Source of the DNA: AV69 sp963742315
GTDB taxonomy: Bacteria > Verrucomicrobiota > Verrucomicrobiia > Chthoniobacterales > UBA10450
Length of the DNA: 64,000 nt
Direction: 5' to 3'
Assembly (NCBI GenBank): GCA_963742315.1
Contig: CAVULE010000003.1
Span: 186,001 to 250,000 of the forward strand
This document shows positions 32,566 to 41,567 of the stretch, piece after piece. Made by a program: the position numbers and the translations under genes. Under the pieces are notes generated by a model. It was not told the origin of the DNA, did no database searches, and saw nothing but the letters and a program-made list of their open reading frames with translations. Within the stretch, counting starts at the first letter, position 1, and every line of letters begins with the position of its first letter.

Positions 32566-34614
32566 TTGACCCTTCCGGCGATTCCACACTATCCTCCGCT
32601 CGCGTCGATCCGCGAATATCACACGAACATGCGCAAGGAACTTACCGTCCGCGGGCTAATCATCGGAATCATCATCACGTTGGTATTCACGGCGGCCAAC
32701 GTCTACTTCGGTCTTAAGGCCGGTCTTACGTTTTCTACCTCGATTCCGGCGGCGGTGATTTCGATGGCGATCCTGCGTGGATTCAAGAATGCGACCATCC
32801 AGGAAAATAATATCGTGCAAACGGTCGCCTCGGCGGCCGGCACGCTGTCGTCGATCATTTTCGTACTGCCCGGCTTGATCATGATCGGTTGGTGGACCGA
32901 ATTTCCTTTTTGGACGTCATTTTGGATCTGCGCACTCGGCGGAATTCTCGGGGTGATGTATTCGATTCCGCTGCGGCGTGCGTTGGTTACAAATTCCGAT
33001 TTGCCCTACCCGGAAGGTGTCGCATGCGCCGAGGTACTCAAGGTCGGGAGCAGCGACGACTCGAAAAATGCTTCCGAGATTGAACATGGTCGGGCCGGTC
33101 TGCTTGCCGTATTGTGGGGATCGATCGTTGCCGCAGTGTTTGCTGTTGTCGTTCAGACGCAACTATTGGCCGGTGATGTGGCCCAAACCTTTCGTATTGG
33201 CAAGCGTGGCGCAGTGAGCGGTTATGATTTCTTTCTCTCGTTCGCTCTTCTTGGCATTGGCCACTTGGTCGGTTTATCTGTCGGAATTGCGATGCTCATT
33301 GGTGCGTTGATCGGCTGGGGCTGGGGCGTGCCACATTATTCGGCGATTGCCGGCGACGTTACGACCGCGGCAGCGCAACTCGCACAGAGTACTTGGAGTC
33401 ATAAGGTGCGCTTCATTGGAGCGGGGGCGATCGGCGTTTCGGCAATCTGGACGCTGTTGAAATTGGTAAAGCCAGTCGCGAGCGGACTCGCTGGCGCCAT
33501 GGCCGCGTCGCGTGCGCGGAAGGCGGGCAAGGGCGACACGCTACCAATTACCGAGCGCGATATTCCGATTGGCATTGTTGGTCTTGCCACGCTGGTTTGT
33601 ATGTTGCCGATCGGGTGGCTGCTCGGCTATTTCGGAAGGGCCAGTGGTCTCGGCGCTCATCTGCCCACACTCGTCATCGGCGGCGTGGTCTACATCGTAT
33701 TGATGAGTTTCTTCGTTTCCGCGGTCTGCGGTTACATGGCGGGACTGATCGGTTCGTCGAACAGTCCGCTGTCGGGGATTGGCATTCTGGTTGTCATTGG
33801 CGCAGCGTTGTTGCTGGTGGTCGGGGTGAAGCCTTACGTCGGGCCGGAAGCAAGCAAATCGCTCATGGCATTCGCGCTCTTTACGACAGCGGTCGTTTTC
33901 AACGTTGCTGCGATTGCCAATAACAATTTGCAGGACCTTAAGACTGGTCAGCTAGTTCATGCGACGCCCTGGAGGCAGCAAGTGGCGTTGATCTTCGGCG
34001 TCATCGCGGGCGCGTTCGTCATTCCGCCGGTACTCGACCTGGTGAATCATGCTTATGGATTCGTCGGCGCGCCCGGGGCTGAACTTCGTCCACATCCACT
34101 GCCGGCGCCTCAAGCCGGTCTGATTTCTTCGCTGGCGCAAGGCGTGATTGCAGCCGACATCGATTGGAGCCTGATTCGAATTGGCGGATTGATCGGCATC
34201 GGCATCATTCTTCTGGACGAGATCCTCGCGCGCACGACAAAACACATGCGCGTTCCACCCTTGGCAGTGGGCCTCGGGATTTATCTGCCGACGCAAAGCA
34301 CGTTGATGATTGTCGTCGGCGCGATTGCTGGATGGTTCTTTGAGAAGCGCGCAGACCGCAGTCCCAAGCCGGAGCCCGCCAAGCAGCTCGGCGTGCTGCT
34401 CGCGTCCGGCTTGATTGTCGGCGAAGGCATTATCGGTGTGGTGATTTCTGCAATCATCGTCTTCTCCAGCAAGGACGCGCCGCTGGCACTGGTCGGCCCG
34501 GGATTCGAACTCGCGGGCAGAATTATCGGGGGCGTCGCTTTCGCAGTCATAGCGTTCCTGCTTTATCGATGGATTCTGCGAATGGGGGCGGGGCGGACGA
34601 CGCGAAGCGCGTAA
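32566..34614 (+). CDS. OPT-family oligopeptide transporter
   Basis: A 682-residue protein with about 15 membrane helices and conserved OPT segments: RKELTVRGLIIGIIITL, AANVYFGLKAGLTFS, ENNIVQTVASAAGTLSS, LPYPEGVACAEVLK and NNNLQDLKTGQLV. The prokaryotic family imports oligopeptides or metal chelates in symport with protons. The start is unsure: TTG at 32566 gives a short polar N-terminus, ATG at 32629 is the alternative, and an ATG at 32558 is out of frame and closes after three codons. A second, damaged OPT gene follows after 36 bases. Confidence 0.9.
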   Translation: MTLPAIPHYPPLASIREYHTNMRKELTVRGLIIGIIITLVFTAANVYFGLKAGLTFSTSIPAAVISMAILRGFKNATIQENNIVQTVASAAGTLSSIIFVLPGLIMIGWWTEFPFWTSFWICALGGILGVMYSIPLRRALVTNSDLPYPEGVACAEVLKVGSSDDSKNASEIEHGRAGLLAVLWGSIVAAVFAVVVQTQLLAGDVAQTFRIGKRGAVSGYDFFLSFALLGIGHLVGLSVGIAMLIGALIGWGWGVPHYSAIAGDVTTAAAQLAQSTWSHKVRFIGAGAIGVSAIWTLLKLVKPVASGLAGAMAASRARKAGKGDTLPITERDIPIGIVGLATLVCMLPIGWLLGYFGRASGLGAHLPTLVIGGVVYIVLMSFFVSAVCGYMAGLIGSSNSPLSGIGILVVIGAALLLVVGVKPYVGPEASKSLMAFALFTTAVVFNVAAIANNNLQDLKTGQLVHATPWRQQVALIFGVIAGAFVIPPVLDLVNHAYGFVGAPGAELRPHPLPAPQAGLISSLAQGVIAADIDWSLIRIGGLIGIGIILLDEILARTTKHMRVPPLAVGLGIYLPTQSTLMIVVGAIAGWFFEKRADRSPKPEPAKQLGVLLASGLIVGEGIIGVVISAIIVFSSKDAPLALVGPGFELAGRIIGGVAFAVIAFLLYRWILRMGAGRTTRSA

Positions 34615-34650
34615 ATCGTTAGGCCACTGCTCGGGGACCGACAAATCCGA

Positions 34651-37198
34651 ATGGCACAAATCGATCTGAGAAATCCGCCCAACGAGTTCCCGGACATCGT
34701 CGGGTACAAGCCGGAGAATCCCCTCGCCGCCAACTTCAAACCCTACATCTCAGCCCGCACCCGAATGCGCGAGCTGACACCGCTACCGCTCATCGTCGGC
34801 ACATTGCTCGGCATCATCTTCGGCGCCTCGTCGCTCTATCTTGTCCTTAAGGTCGGTCTCACGGTCAGCGCGTCGATTCCGGTGGCGGTCATATCGATCA
34901 CTCTGTTCCGGCTCCTTTCCAAAGTCGGATTGCGCGACGCGACCATTCTCGAGAACAACATCGTGCAGACAGCCGGCTCGGCCGGTGAGTCCATCGCCTT
35001 CGGCCTCGGCGTGACGATGCCGGCGATCATGATCCTCGGATTCGATCTCGAGATCACACGCGTCATGCTGGTGGCGATGCTCGGCGGATTATTAGGCATT
35101 CTCATGATGATCCCCCTGCGGCGTGCGCTCATCGTCGATCAACACGGCTTGCTTAAATACCCGGAAGGAACCGCCTGCGCCGAAGTGCTCAAGGCGGCGG
35201 CATCCCGCGAAGGATTGGAAAACAAGTCTGACGAAGCCGCGACCGGCGGAAAGACAATTTTCACCGGCTTCGGAATCGGCTTCATTTATCAGTCGGCGAT
35301 GAATGCTTTCAACGCCTGGAAGAACACGCCGGAGAAAATCTTCGGCGCGCCATTCAAGGCCGGATCGATCTCGATGACGATCGAGCCGGCATTGTTAGGC
35401 GTCGGTTACATCATCGGGCCGCGAATCGGTTCCATCATGTGCGCCGGTGGCGTGCTCGCCTATCTCGTGCTCATCCCAGCGATCAAATTCTTCGGCGAAA
35501 GCTCATCGACCATTCTCGCGCCGGGCGCGATGCCGATCAGTCAAATGACACCGGATGATATCCGCGAGGCTTACGTCCTTTACATCGGCGCGGGGGCGGT
35601 CGCGGCCGGCGGAATTATCAGCATGGTGCGATCGCTGCCGCTCATCTGGCATGGAATGAAGAGCGGACTGGCCGATCTGCGCAGCATGCACGGACCTGCT
35701 GGCAAAACACCGCGCACCGATCAGGATTTGTCGATGAAGTTCGTCATCGGCGGAGTGATCGCGCTCCTGCTGATAATTATGATTGCGCCGCAACTGCATC
35801 TGCGGTGGAACTTGTTAGGCGCGCTGCTCATCGTGGTAATCGGATTTCTTTTCACCACTGTCTCATCGCATCTAACGGGCGAGATCGGTTCTTCCTCGTG
35901 TCCGACTTCAGGTATGACGGTGGCGACGCTGCTTCTCACTTGTCTGGTCTTTCTCATCGTCGGCTGGACCGGGCCGACATACTTTGTCACGGCGCTCTCG
36001 ATCGGCGGCATCGTCTGCATCGCTTCCTCGAACGGCGGCACGACCTCGCAGGATCTGAAGACCGGCTTTCTCGTCGGCTCGACGCCAAAGTTTCAGCAGA
36101 TCGCGATCCTCTTCGGCTCGCTGGCTTCCGCCCTCGTCCTCGGACCGATTCTGCTTCGTTCTGAATGATTCCTATACCGTCTACGTGCCGGCGACGACGT
36201 TCCAAAAAGTCGAAGCCGGCGTGACGTCCGCCGCGCGTCCGGAAGCCGCCGAATCTCCCGCCGTTCCAGGAGAAATTGAAGCTCGACACGACTGGGTCAT
36301 TATCGCGTTCTGCACAACGAAAAAGGCGGCGCGAACTCTGTCGTGCCCGGCCTCGATCCGGGCGAATACCTGGTCAACGACAGCGGCGAGGTCGTTTACA
36401 AGATCGAGCGCAATTTTCCGGCCGACCTGCACGCGCCCAGCGATGCCGATCTCGGCTCGCCGGAACGAATCAAAGGCGCGCAGGCGAACATGGACCCGCA
36501 GCTTTATCGCTCCTGGCAGCGGACCGATCCGAGCGGCGGGCCGGCGCAGCGCTTCCTCGTCAACGATCAGCGCGAGGCGATCTATCTCGTCGATCCCGGA
36601 ATCAACGGCACCCACCGCACTCGGCCCGATGGCTCGGCGGTGACGAAGTTCGACGCGCCGAAGGCGACGCTGATGTCTTACATCATCAAAGGCATTCTCA
36701 GCCACAAATTGCCGTGGGCGCTGGTGTTGTTGGGCGTGATGATCTGCGATCACTCTCGAGATGAGCGGCATTCCTTCGCTCGCCTTTGCCGTCGGCGTGT
36801 ATCTGCCGCTCGCTTCCTCGACGCCGATTTTTATTGGCGGGATGATTCGCTTGCTGGTCGATCGCTGGCTGCGTAAACATAAATTCCGCGCTCACAGTCT
36901 GACCCATGATGAGCTCGTGGCGGAGGGCGACAAGAGCTCCGGCGTGTTGCTCGCCTCCGGCTACATCGCGGGCGGCGCGCTCGCCGGCATCGTCATCGCC
37001 ATCATGGCGGGCCTGCCGGGTCTGGCGCCGGCCAACGACCGGCTGGCGGCATGGGCGACAGCGCACAATCCATTCTTCAACGGCCCGCACGCCGATCTGC
37101 TCGCGTTAATTCCGTTTACGGCGCTTTGCCTTTTGCTTTACCTGGTTGGGCGGGATGTCTTGCTGGCTCCGAGATCGGCCAAAAAGACAACGCATTAG
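34651..37198 (+). pseudogene. Second OPT-family transporter, broken by four frame changes
   Basis: The first frame (34651-36168) covers the N-terminal 500 residues with OPT motifs ENNIVQTAGSAGES, KYPEGTACAEVLKA and SSNGGTTSQDLKTGFLVGS. Recognisable sequence then resumes in successive frames: NDSYTVYVPATTF, then KLKLDTTG, then HYRVLHNEKGG to WALVLLGVM, then AITLEMSGIPSLAF to a stop at 37198. All four shifts are +1. Likely extra bases are a T at about 36160, one at 36228-36245, a T at 36297 and a T at 36745. Codons are visibly richer in C- and G-ending forms than in the intact OPT gene. Either a recent pseudogene or assembly errors. Confidence 0.8.
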
Positions 37199-37259
37199 CC
37201 GTGAAGTGATGATTTGGTGAGCAGATACCATCGTGTTCACAGTCTAAAACGCTTCTCGC

Positions 37260-37288
37260 AAACTTGACGGCTTTAAGCCGTCAAGTTT
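37260..37288. terminator. Perfect 14-bp hairpin after the OPT genes
   Basis: AAACTTGACGGCTT and AAGCCGTCAAGTTT form a perfect 14-bp stem around one base. It lies 60 bases after the broken OPT gene and 100 bases before the rhodanese ATG. There is no T-run after the stem, so it may be a terminator of another kind or another repeat unit. Confidence 0.45.
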
Positions 37289-37388
37289 GGGGACGTCCGG
37301 GTTGATCGGGTGGCTGCGGCCCGTTCCATGGGTCAACGCGCGAATTGCCGACTTGCCTCTGCCTTCGCCCGGAGCTAGACGTGCTGGT

Positions 37389-38249
37389 ATGGCCTCAAAT
37401 AATTACGCGCATCCCGAAGCGCTGGTGGATACCGACTGGCTGGCGCAACACTTAAAAGATGACGGCATTCGCATCGTCGAATCGAACGAAGACATTTTGC
37501 TTTACGACACGGGGCACATTCCCGGCGCCGTTCACATCGACTGGCGGGCTGATCTGCAAGATCCGGTGATTCGCGATTACATTCAGCCGGACAAATTCGC
37601 CGAGCTGTGCAGCCGCAACGGCATTACGCCCGAAACGACCTGTATTTTTTACGGCGATAAATCGAACTGGTGGGCCTGCTACGCCCTTTGGGCATTTCGC
37701 TTGTTCGGCCACGATAAAGTGAAGATTCTCAACGGCGGCCGCGACAAATGGAAGGCGGAAGGCCGCGACATGACGCGAGAGCCAGGAAAGTATCCGCGGT
37801 CGAATTACCCGGTGCCGAAGCGGCGTTACGACAAGGAGATTCGTGCTTTCGCAGACGAGGCGCTGGCGCAGAGCAAAGCGAGCAAACCGTTGATCGATGT
37901 GCGTTCTCCCGGCGAGTACAAGGGAGAGATCACACACATGCCGGAATATCCGCAGGAAGGCGTGCTGCGAGGTGGTCATATTCCAGGCGCGAAAAGTGTG
38001 CCTTGGAAAACCGCAGTGAATGATGACGGCACGTTCAAACCAGCGGCAGAGTTGGATAAGATTTACGTGCAAGGGTGCGGCGTAAGTCCGAAGACCGACA
38101 CCGTCGTCTATTGCCGCATCGGCGAGCGCTCCAGCCACACCTGGTTTGTTCTCACCTATCTGCTGGGACTAGACAACGTTCGGAATTACGATGGTTCCTG
38201 GACAGAGTGGGGCAATCGCGTCGCCGCGCCAATCGAGAAGGGTGCGTAG
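37389..38249 (+). CDS. Thiosulfate sulfurtransferase (tandem rhodanese)
   Basis: A 286-residue, two-domain rhodanese. The N-terminal, inactive domain contains GHIPGAVHIDW. The C-terminal domain has LIDVRSPGEYKGE, GGHIPGAKSVPW and the active-site loop CRIGERS with Cys242. This loop type is shared with actinobacterial CysA-like thiosulfate sulfurtransferases. The enzyme moves sulfane sulfur from thiosulfate to an acceptor such as cyanide or a thiol. I use the ATG at 37389 and exclude the upstream extension. It converges with a sulfite-oxidase-like gene. Confidence 0.88.
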   Translation: MASNNYAHPEALVDTDWLAQHLKDDGIRIVESNEDILLYDTGHIPGAVHIDWRADLQDPVIRDYIQPDKFAELCSRNGITPETTCIFYGDKSNWWACYALWAFRLFGHDKVKILNGGRDKWKAEGRDMTREPGKYPRSNYPVPKRRYDKEIRAFADEALAQSKASKPLIDVRSPGEYKGEITHMPEYPQEGVLRGGHIPGAKSVPWKTAVNDDGTFKPAAELDKIYVQGCGVSPKTDTVVYCRIGERSSHTWFVLTYLLGLDNVRNYDGSWTEWGNRVAAPIEKGA

Positions 38250-38250
38250 T

Positions 38251-38320
38251 TGTCGCCGCGGTCGCTGGCCGCGGCATGTCTTCATCCTCTGCCGAGCCGC
38301 GGCCGGCGACCGCGGCTACA
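38251..38320. repeat. TGTCGCCGCGG palindromic element
   Basis: The two 24-base arms (38251-38274 and 38297-38320) are complementary at 22 of 24 positions. The arms end in TGTCGCC and GGCTACA. It lies between convergent genes. The TAG stop of the sulfite-oxidase-like gene is the right-end TGTAGCC read on the minus strand. Confidence 0.85.
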
Positions 38321-39359
38321 GGCGCACTTCCACTTCAATCGGCAAACAATGACAAACCATGTAGGTGCCGCTGTTGGCATCGCGTTCCATCGGCTGCATC
38401 TGTCCACGTGAATCCGTGGCACGCGCCATTAGAGTGTAGTTACCGGGCGATGGCGTTTTCCACTCGAATTCCCAAAGTCTCCACGCATTTTTGATCGGAG
38501 CGCCTTTGAGGTTAGCTTCGCTCCACGACTTGCCGCCGTCACAGCTGACTTCCACTTTGCTGATCGCCTCTTCCGCAGTCCAAGCCGCTCCATTGATCAG
38601 ATACTTCCCGTTGGCGCGAATAACCTCGTTATTTTCCGGATGCGCGATTTCAGCTTTCACCTGCATCGTGGTTAACGGAAGAAGAGTCGGCCCAGCCGCA
38701 TCACGCTGCCAATAGGCGTAATCTACCGATTGGTAGTAACCATTGAATGGTTGATCGGAGACAATGATGCGCTGAAGCCACTTGATGGACGCCATTGCGT
38801 ACCAACCGGGAACAATCGCGCGTAGCGGAAAACCGTGAGCGGCAGTGAGTGGTTGGCCGTTCATCGAATGAGCCAGCAGCACATCATCCATTGCTTTCTC
38901 CACCGGCAAACTGCGCGCGAAATTAATCTTGCCAGCGGGGCGCGGTGGCTCGGCGATCATGCCATTATCGGCGCCTTCGAGAATAATTTCACGCGCCTCA
39001 TTCGCAATCCCGGCGCGTTGCAGCACCTCGCGCAGTCTCACGCCGGTCCATTCCGCGTTGCCGACAGCACCCAGCTCCCATTGCACACCTTTAACTTTGG
39101 GAGCAAGAAAGACGCGGCTATTACCGGCGCATTCCAGCGTGACCGTGATCGTCTGCGTGGGCATCTGGCGTAAATCGTCCATCGTCACTTCAAATGGTCG
39201 CGCCACTTTGCCTTCTACTTTCAACCGCCAATCGCGTTCGTTGATTTTTGGGATCGGGAAGTGGCACCGGACATAAAATCGCTCGTTTGGCGTGACAAAA
39301 CTGTCGAGCGCGCTGAACGGCATCTCGAGATTCGGCGGTTCTTTCTCCCGCGTGATCAT
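38316..39359 (-). CDS. Sulfite-oxidase-family molybdopterin enzyme
   Basis: A 347-residue protein. The oxidoreductase molybdopterin-binding domain includes LECAGNSR with the Mo-ligand Cys77, then NAEWTGVRLREVLQRAG and HGFPLRAIVPGWYAMASIKW. The C-terminal Mo-co dimerisation domain (about 235-345) has KVEVSCDGGKSW. Family members oxidise sulfite to sulfate or act on related substrates. No Tat or Sec signal and no heme domain are present, so it looks cytosolic. It lies 15 bases after the persulfide dioxygenase gene, an apparent operon for persulfide to sulfite to sulfate. Confidence 0.87.
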   Translation of the reverse strand: MITREKEPPNLEMPFSALDSFVTPNERFYVRCHFPIPKINERDWRLKVEGKVARPFEVTMDDLRQMPTQTITVTLECAGNSRVFLAPKVKGVQWELGAVGNAEWTGVRLREVLQRAGIANEAREIILEGADNGMIAEPPRPAGKINFARSLPVEKAMDDVLLAHSMNGQPLTAAHGFPLRAIVPGWYAMASIKWLQRIIVSDQPFNGYYQSVDYAYWQRDAAGPTLLPLTTMQVKAEIAHPENNEVIRANGKYLINGAAWTAEEAISKVEVSCDGGKSWSEANLKGAPIKNAWRLWEFEWKTPSPGNYTLMARATDSRGQMQPMERDANSGTYMVCHCLPIEVEVRL

Positions 39360-39374
39360 GATTTGCGCGCGAAG

Positions 39375-40790
39375 CTAGGCCGCTTTTTCCTGAGTGGCGT
39401 TGCGATCGATCGGATAGCCCGCTTCTTTCCAGGCGTGCCAGCTACCGGGGACATTGCGCACGTCGTTGAAACCTTCACCTTTTAGCATGCTGGCGGCGAT
39501 GCTTGCGCGATATCCGCTCGCGCAGTAAACCGCCGTCGGCTTCGATTTATCCAGCTCGCCAAACCGCTTCCACAATTCCGACAGAAAAATGTGGCGCGCA
39601 CCAGGAACGTGGCCGCCTTTCCACTCCCGGTTCGAACGCACGTCGAGAATTTGCAATTCGCGGCCGGCATTTTGTAAATCGTGCACACTCATCTGCGCGA
39701 CTTGCGCGAATGGGTAACCGGCATTGTCCCAAGCCTTCATTCCACCGACGAGGTAACCCGCGAACTTGGTAAAACCGGTGCGAATAAACAGTCGCACGAT
39801 CTCCTCGAGATCATCATCATTTTCCAGCACCAGCAAAATCGGTTGTTCCGGATCCAGAAGCGACCCTGCCCAGATCGAAAGCATCGGCGACCCTCCAATG
39901 TTCAACGCTCCCGGAATATGCGCAGCGCCAAAACCCAGCATCAAACGCGTATCAATGAGAATGCCTGCTTTTTCATCGACTACTTTCTTAAATGCCTTCG
40001 GCGGCAGACCAGCAACTCGGGGTAAACCGCCGAGCACTTCGGGGCCTTCCGCATTCACCTTTTTCATCCGCGGATAATATTTCGGAATCGGCGGCGCGGT
40101 GGAAACGGCGAAACGAGTGAATGATTCTACGTCCTTAAATTGGAGAAAGGGGTTAAGCGGTCGCTCATAGCCAATTGTGCTGTTCAAGCGGTCGCCGATT
40201 TCGGCGCCACAAGGCGAACCACTGCCGTGCGCCGGATAGATGATCACGCTGTCAGGCAGCTTCATGTAGAAATCGGTCAACGTATGAAATTGCTGGGCCG
40301 CGAGTTTGCCGGTTTCTTTTTCACCAAGCAGATCAGGCCGGCCAGCTGAATTCACGAAAAGCGAGTCCCCGCTCAAAACCCCCCATGGGATTTCGGCGTG
40401 TTCCGTGTCCGCCAATAAATACGAAATGTGCTCCGGCGTGTGACCCGGGGTATGACGCGCCGTGATAATGACCGCTCCGAGGGTGAATTTGTCGCCATCG
40501 CTTACTTTTTCGTTTTCAAATCCGTAACGCGCACCTCCCTCGTGGCTGACGTAGATTTTTGCCGATTCAACTCGGCCGCTAAGCTCACGCGCACCACTAA
40601 CGAGATCGGCGTGAATATGGGTCTCGAAAATATGGGTAATCGCGACGTTTTTTGCGCGCGCCAGCTCGAGATAAACTTCGACATCGGCCCGCGGATCAAA
40701 CACCGCCGCGATGCCCTCTTCGTCGTCCCCAATCAAATAAGAAATCTCCGCCAACCCTTCGGTTTGAATCGCCTCAAAGACCAATGACAT
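39375..40790 (-). CDS. Persulfide dioxygenase-rhodanese fusion (MBL fold)
   Basis: A 471-residue protein. The metallo-beta-lactamase domain carries ETHIHADLVSGAREL, TPGHTPEHISY, SGDSLF and IYPAHGSGSPCG, which is the ETHE1/PDO metal site. It is followed by two rhodanese domains. The first lacks a catalytic Cys (LVLENDDD in its place), and the second has YCASGYRAS with Cys423. The predicted activity is oxidation of glutathione persulfide to sulfite with sulfur transfer by the C-terminal domain. The ATG at 40790 is used. It is the first gene of the sulfur operon. Confidence 0.87.
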   Translation of the reverse strand: MSLVFEAIQTEGLAEISYLIGDDEEGIAAVFDPRADVEVYLELARAKNVAITHIFETHIHADLVSGARELSGRVESAKIYVSHEGGARYGFENEKVSDGDKFTLGAVIITARHTPGHTPEHISYLLADTEHAEIPWGVLSGDSLFVNSAGRPDLLGEKETGKLAAQQFHTLTDFYMKLPDSVIIYPAHGSGSPCGAEIGDRLNSTIGYERPLNPFLQFKDVESFTRFAVSTAPPIPKYYPRMKKVNAEGPEVLGGLPRVAGLPPKAFKKVVDEKAGILIDTRLMLGFGAAHIPGALNIGGSPMLSIWAGSLLDPEQPILLVLENDDDLEEIVRLFIRTGFTKFAGYLVGGMKAWDNAGYPFAQVAQMSVHDLQNAGRELQILDVRSNREWKGGHVPGARHIFLSELWKRFGELDKSKPTAVYCASGYRASIAASMLKGEGFNDVRNVPGSWHAWKEAGYPIDRNATQEKAA

Positions 40791-40892
40791 GACAGTAACT
40801 ATACCGCCGAAGCGCCCGTCCAAGTCAAGCTGCCGCTAAGAAAAACAATGCATCGACGAGCTCAATAGCGCATCATTAGTCGATTTAGATAA

Positions 40893-41567
40893 ATGCGAAT
40901 CCTGTTGATCGAGGATGAGAAGAAGACGGCGGCTTACCTGGCCAAGGGCCTTGGCGAAGCAGGCTTTCAGGTTACGACTGCGTCAGACGGCGAAGCGGGA
41001 TTGGATCTGGCTCTGGCAACGACGTTCGACCTTTTCATCATCGACATAATGCTACCGAAGCGAGACGGTTGGTCGATCGTAGCGACGCTTAAAAGAAAGG
41101 AAATTCGCACACCCATTCTTTTATTAACCGCCCGCGATAGCGTTCGCGACCGGGTAAAAGGACTCGAACTCGGCGCCGACGATTATCTAGTCAAACCTTT
41201 CGCGTTCTCGGAACTACTGGCCCGGGTCCGATCAGTTTTACGCCGTTCGTCAGTCGAACAACCGCGCGCGCATCTGCGGATACACGATCTGGAGATTGAT
41301 ACGCGCAAGCATAAGGCCTGTCGGTCGGGCACCCCGCTCCATCTCACTTCCAAGGAGTTCTTGCTCCTGGCCCACCTGGTCCGGCGCGCCGGTGAAGTTG
41401 TGTCGCGCAACGAGATCGCAAACCAAATCTGGGATATTAATTTCCCGATCAACACCAATATCGTCGATGTGATGGTGCGACGCTTGCGGGCAAAAGTGGA
41501 CGATCCATTCAAAGAGAAACTGGTGCGAACCATCCGCGGCGTCGGGTATGTTCTTAAGTCAGACTAG
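40893..41567 (+). CDS. OmpR-family response regulator
   Basis: A 224-residue regulator. The receiver domain has Glu/Asp at 7-9, phospho-acceptor Asp51 in FIIDIMLPKRDGW, the Thr of LLLTARD and Lys in DYLVKPF. The C-terminal winged helix (about 125-222) has HLTSKEFLLLAHLVRRAGE and VDVMVRRLRAKVD. Overall it is close to the CusR/CopR metal-response type. It overlaps the sensor kinase gene by 20 bases. Confidence 0.92.
   Translation: MRILLIEDEKKTAAYLAKGLGEAGFQVTTASDGEAGLDLALATTFDLFIIDIMLPKRDGWSIVATLKRKEIRTPILLLTARDSVRDRVKGLELGADDYLVKPFAFSELLARVRSVLRRSSVEQPRAHLRIHDLEIDTRKHKACRSGTPLHLTSKEFLLLAHLVRRAGEVVSRNEIANQIWDINFPINTNIVDVMVRRLRAKVDDPFKEKLVRTIRGVGYVLKSD

Noticed and set aside
36155..36760. Programmed ribosomal frameshifting in the OPT gene
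   Set aside because: Four separate shifts, no slippery heptamer, and no known OPT case. Error or decay is simpler.
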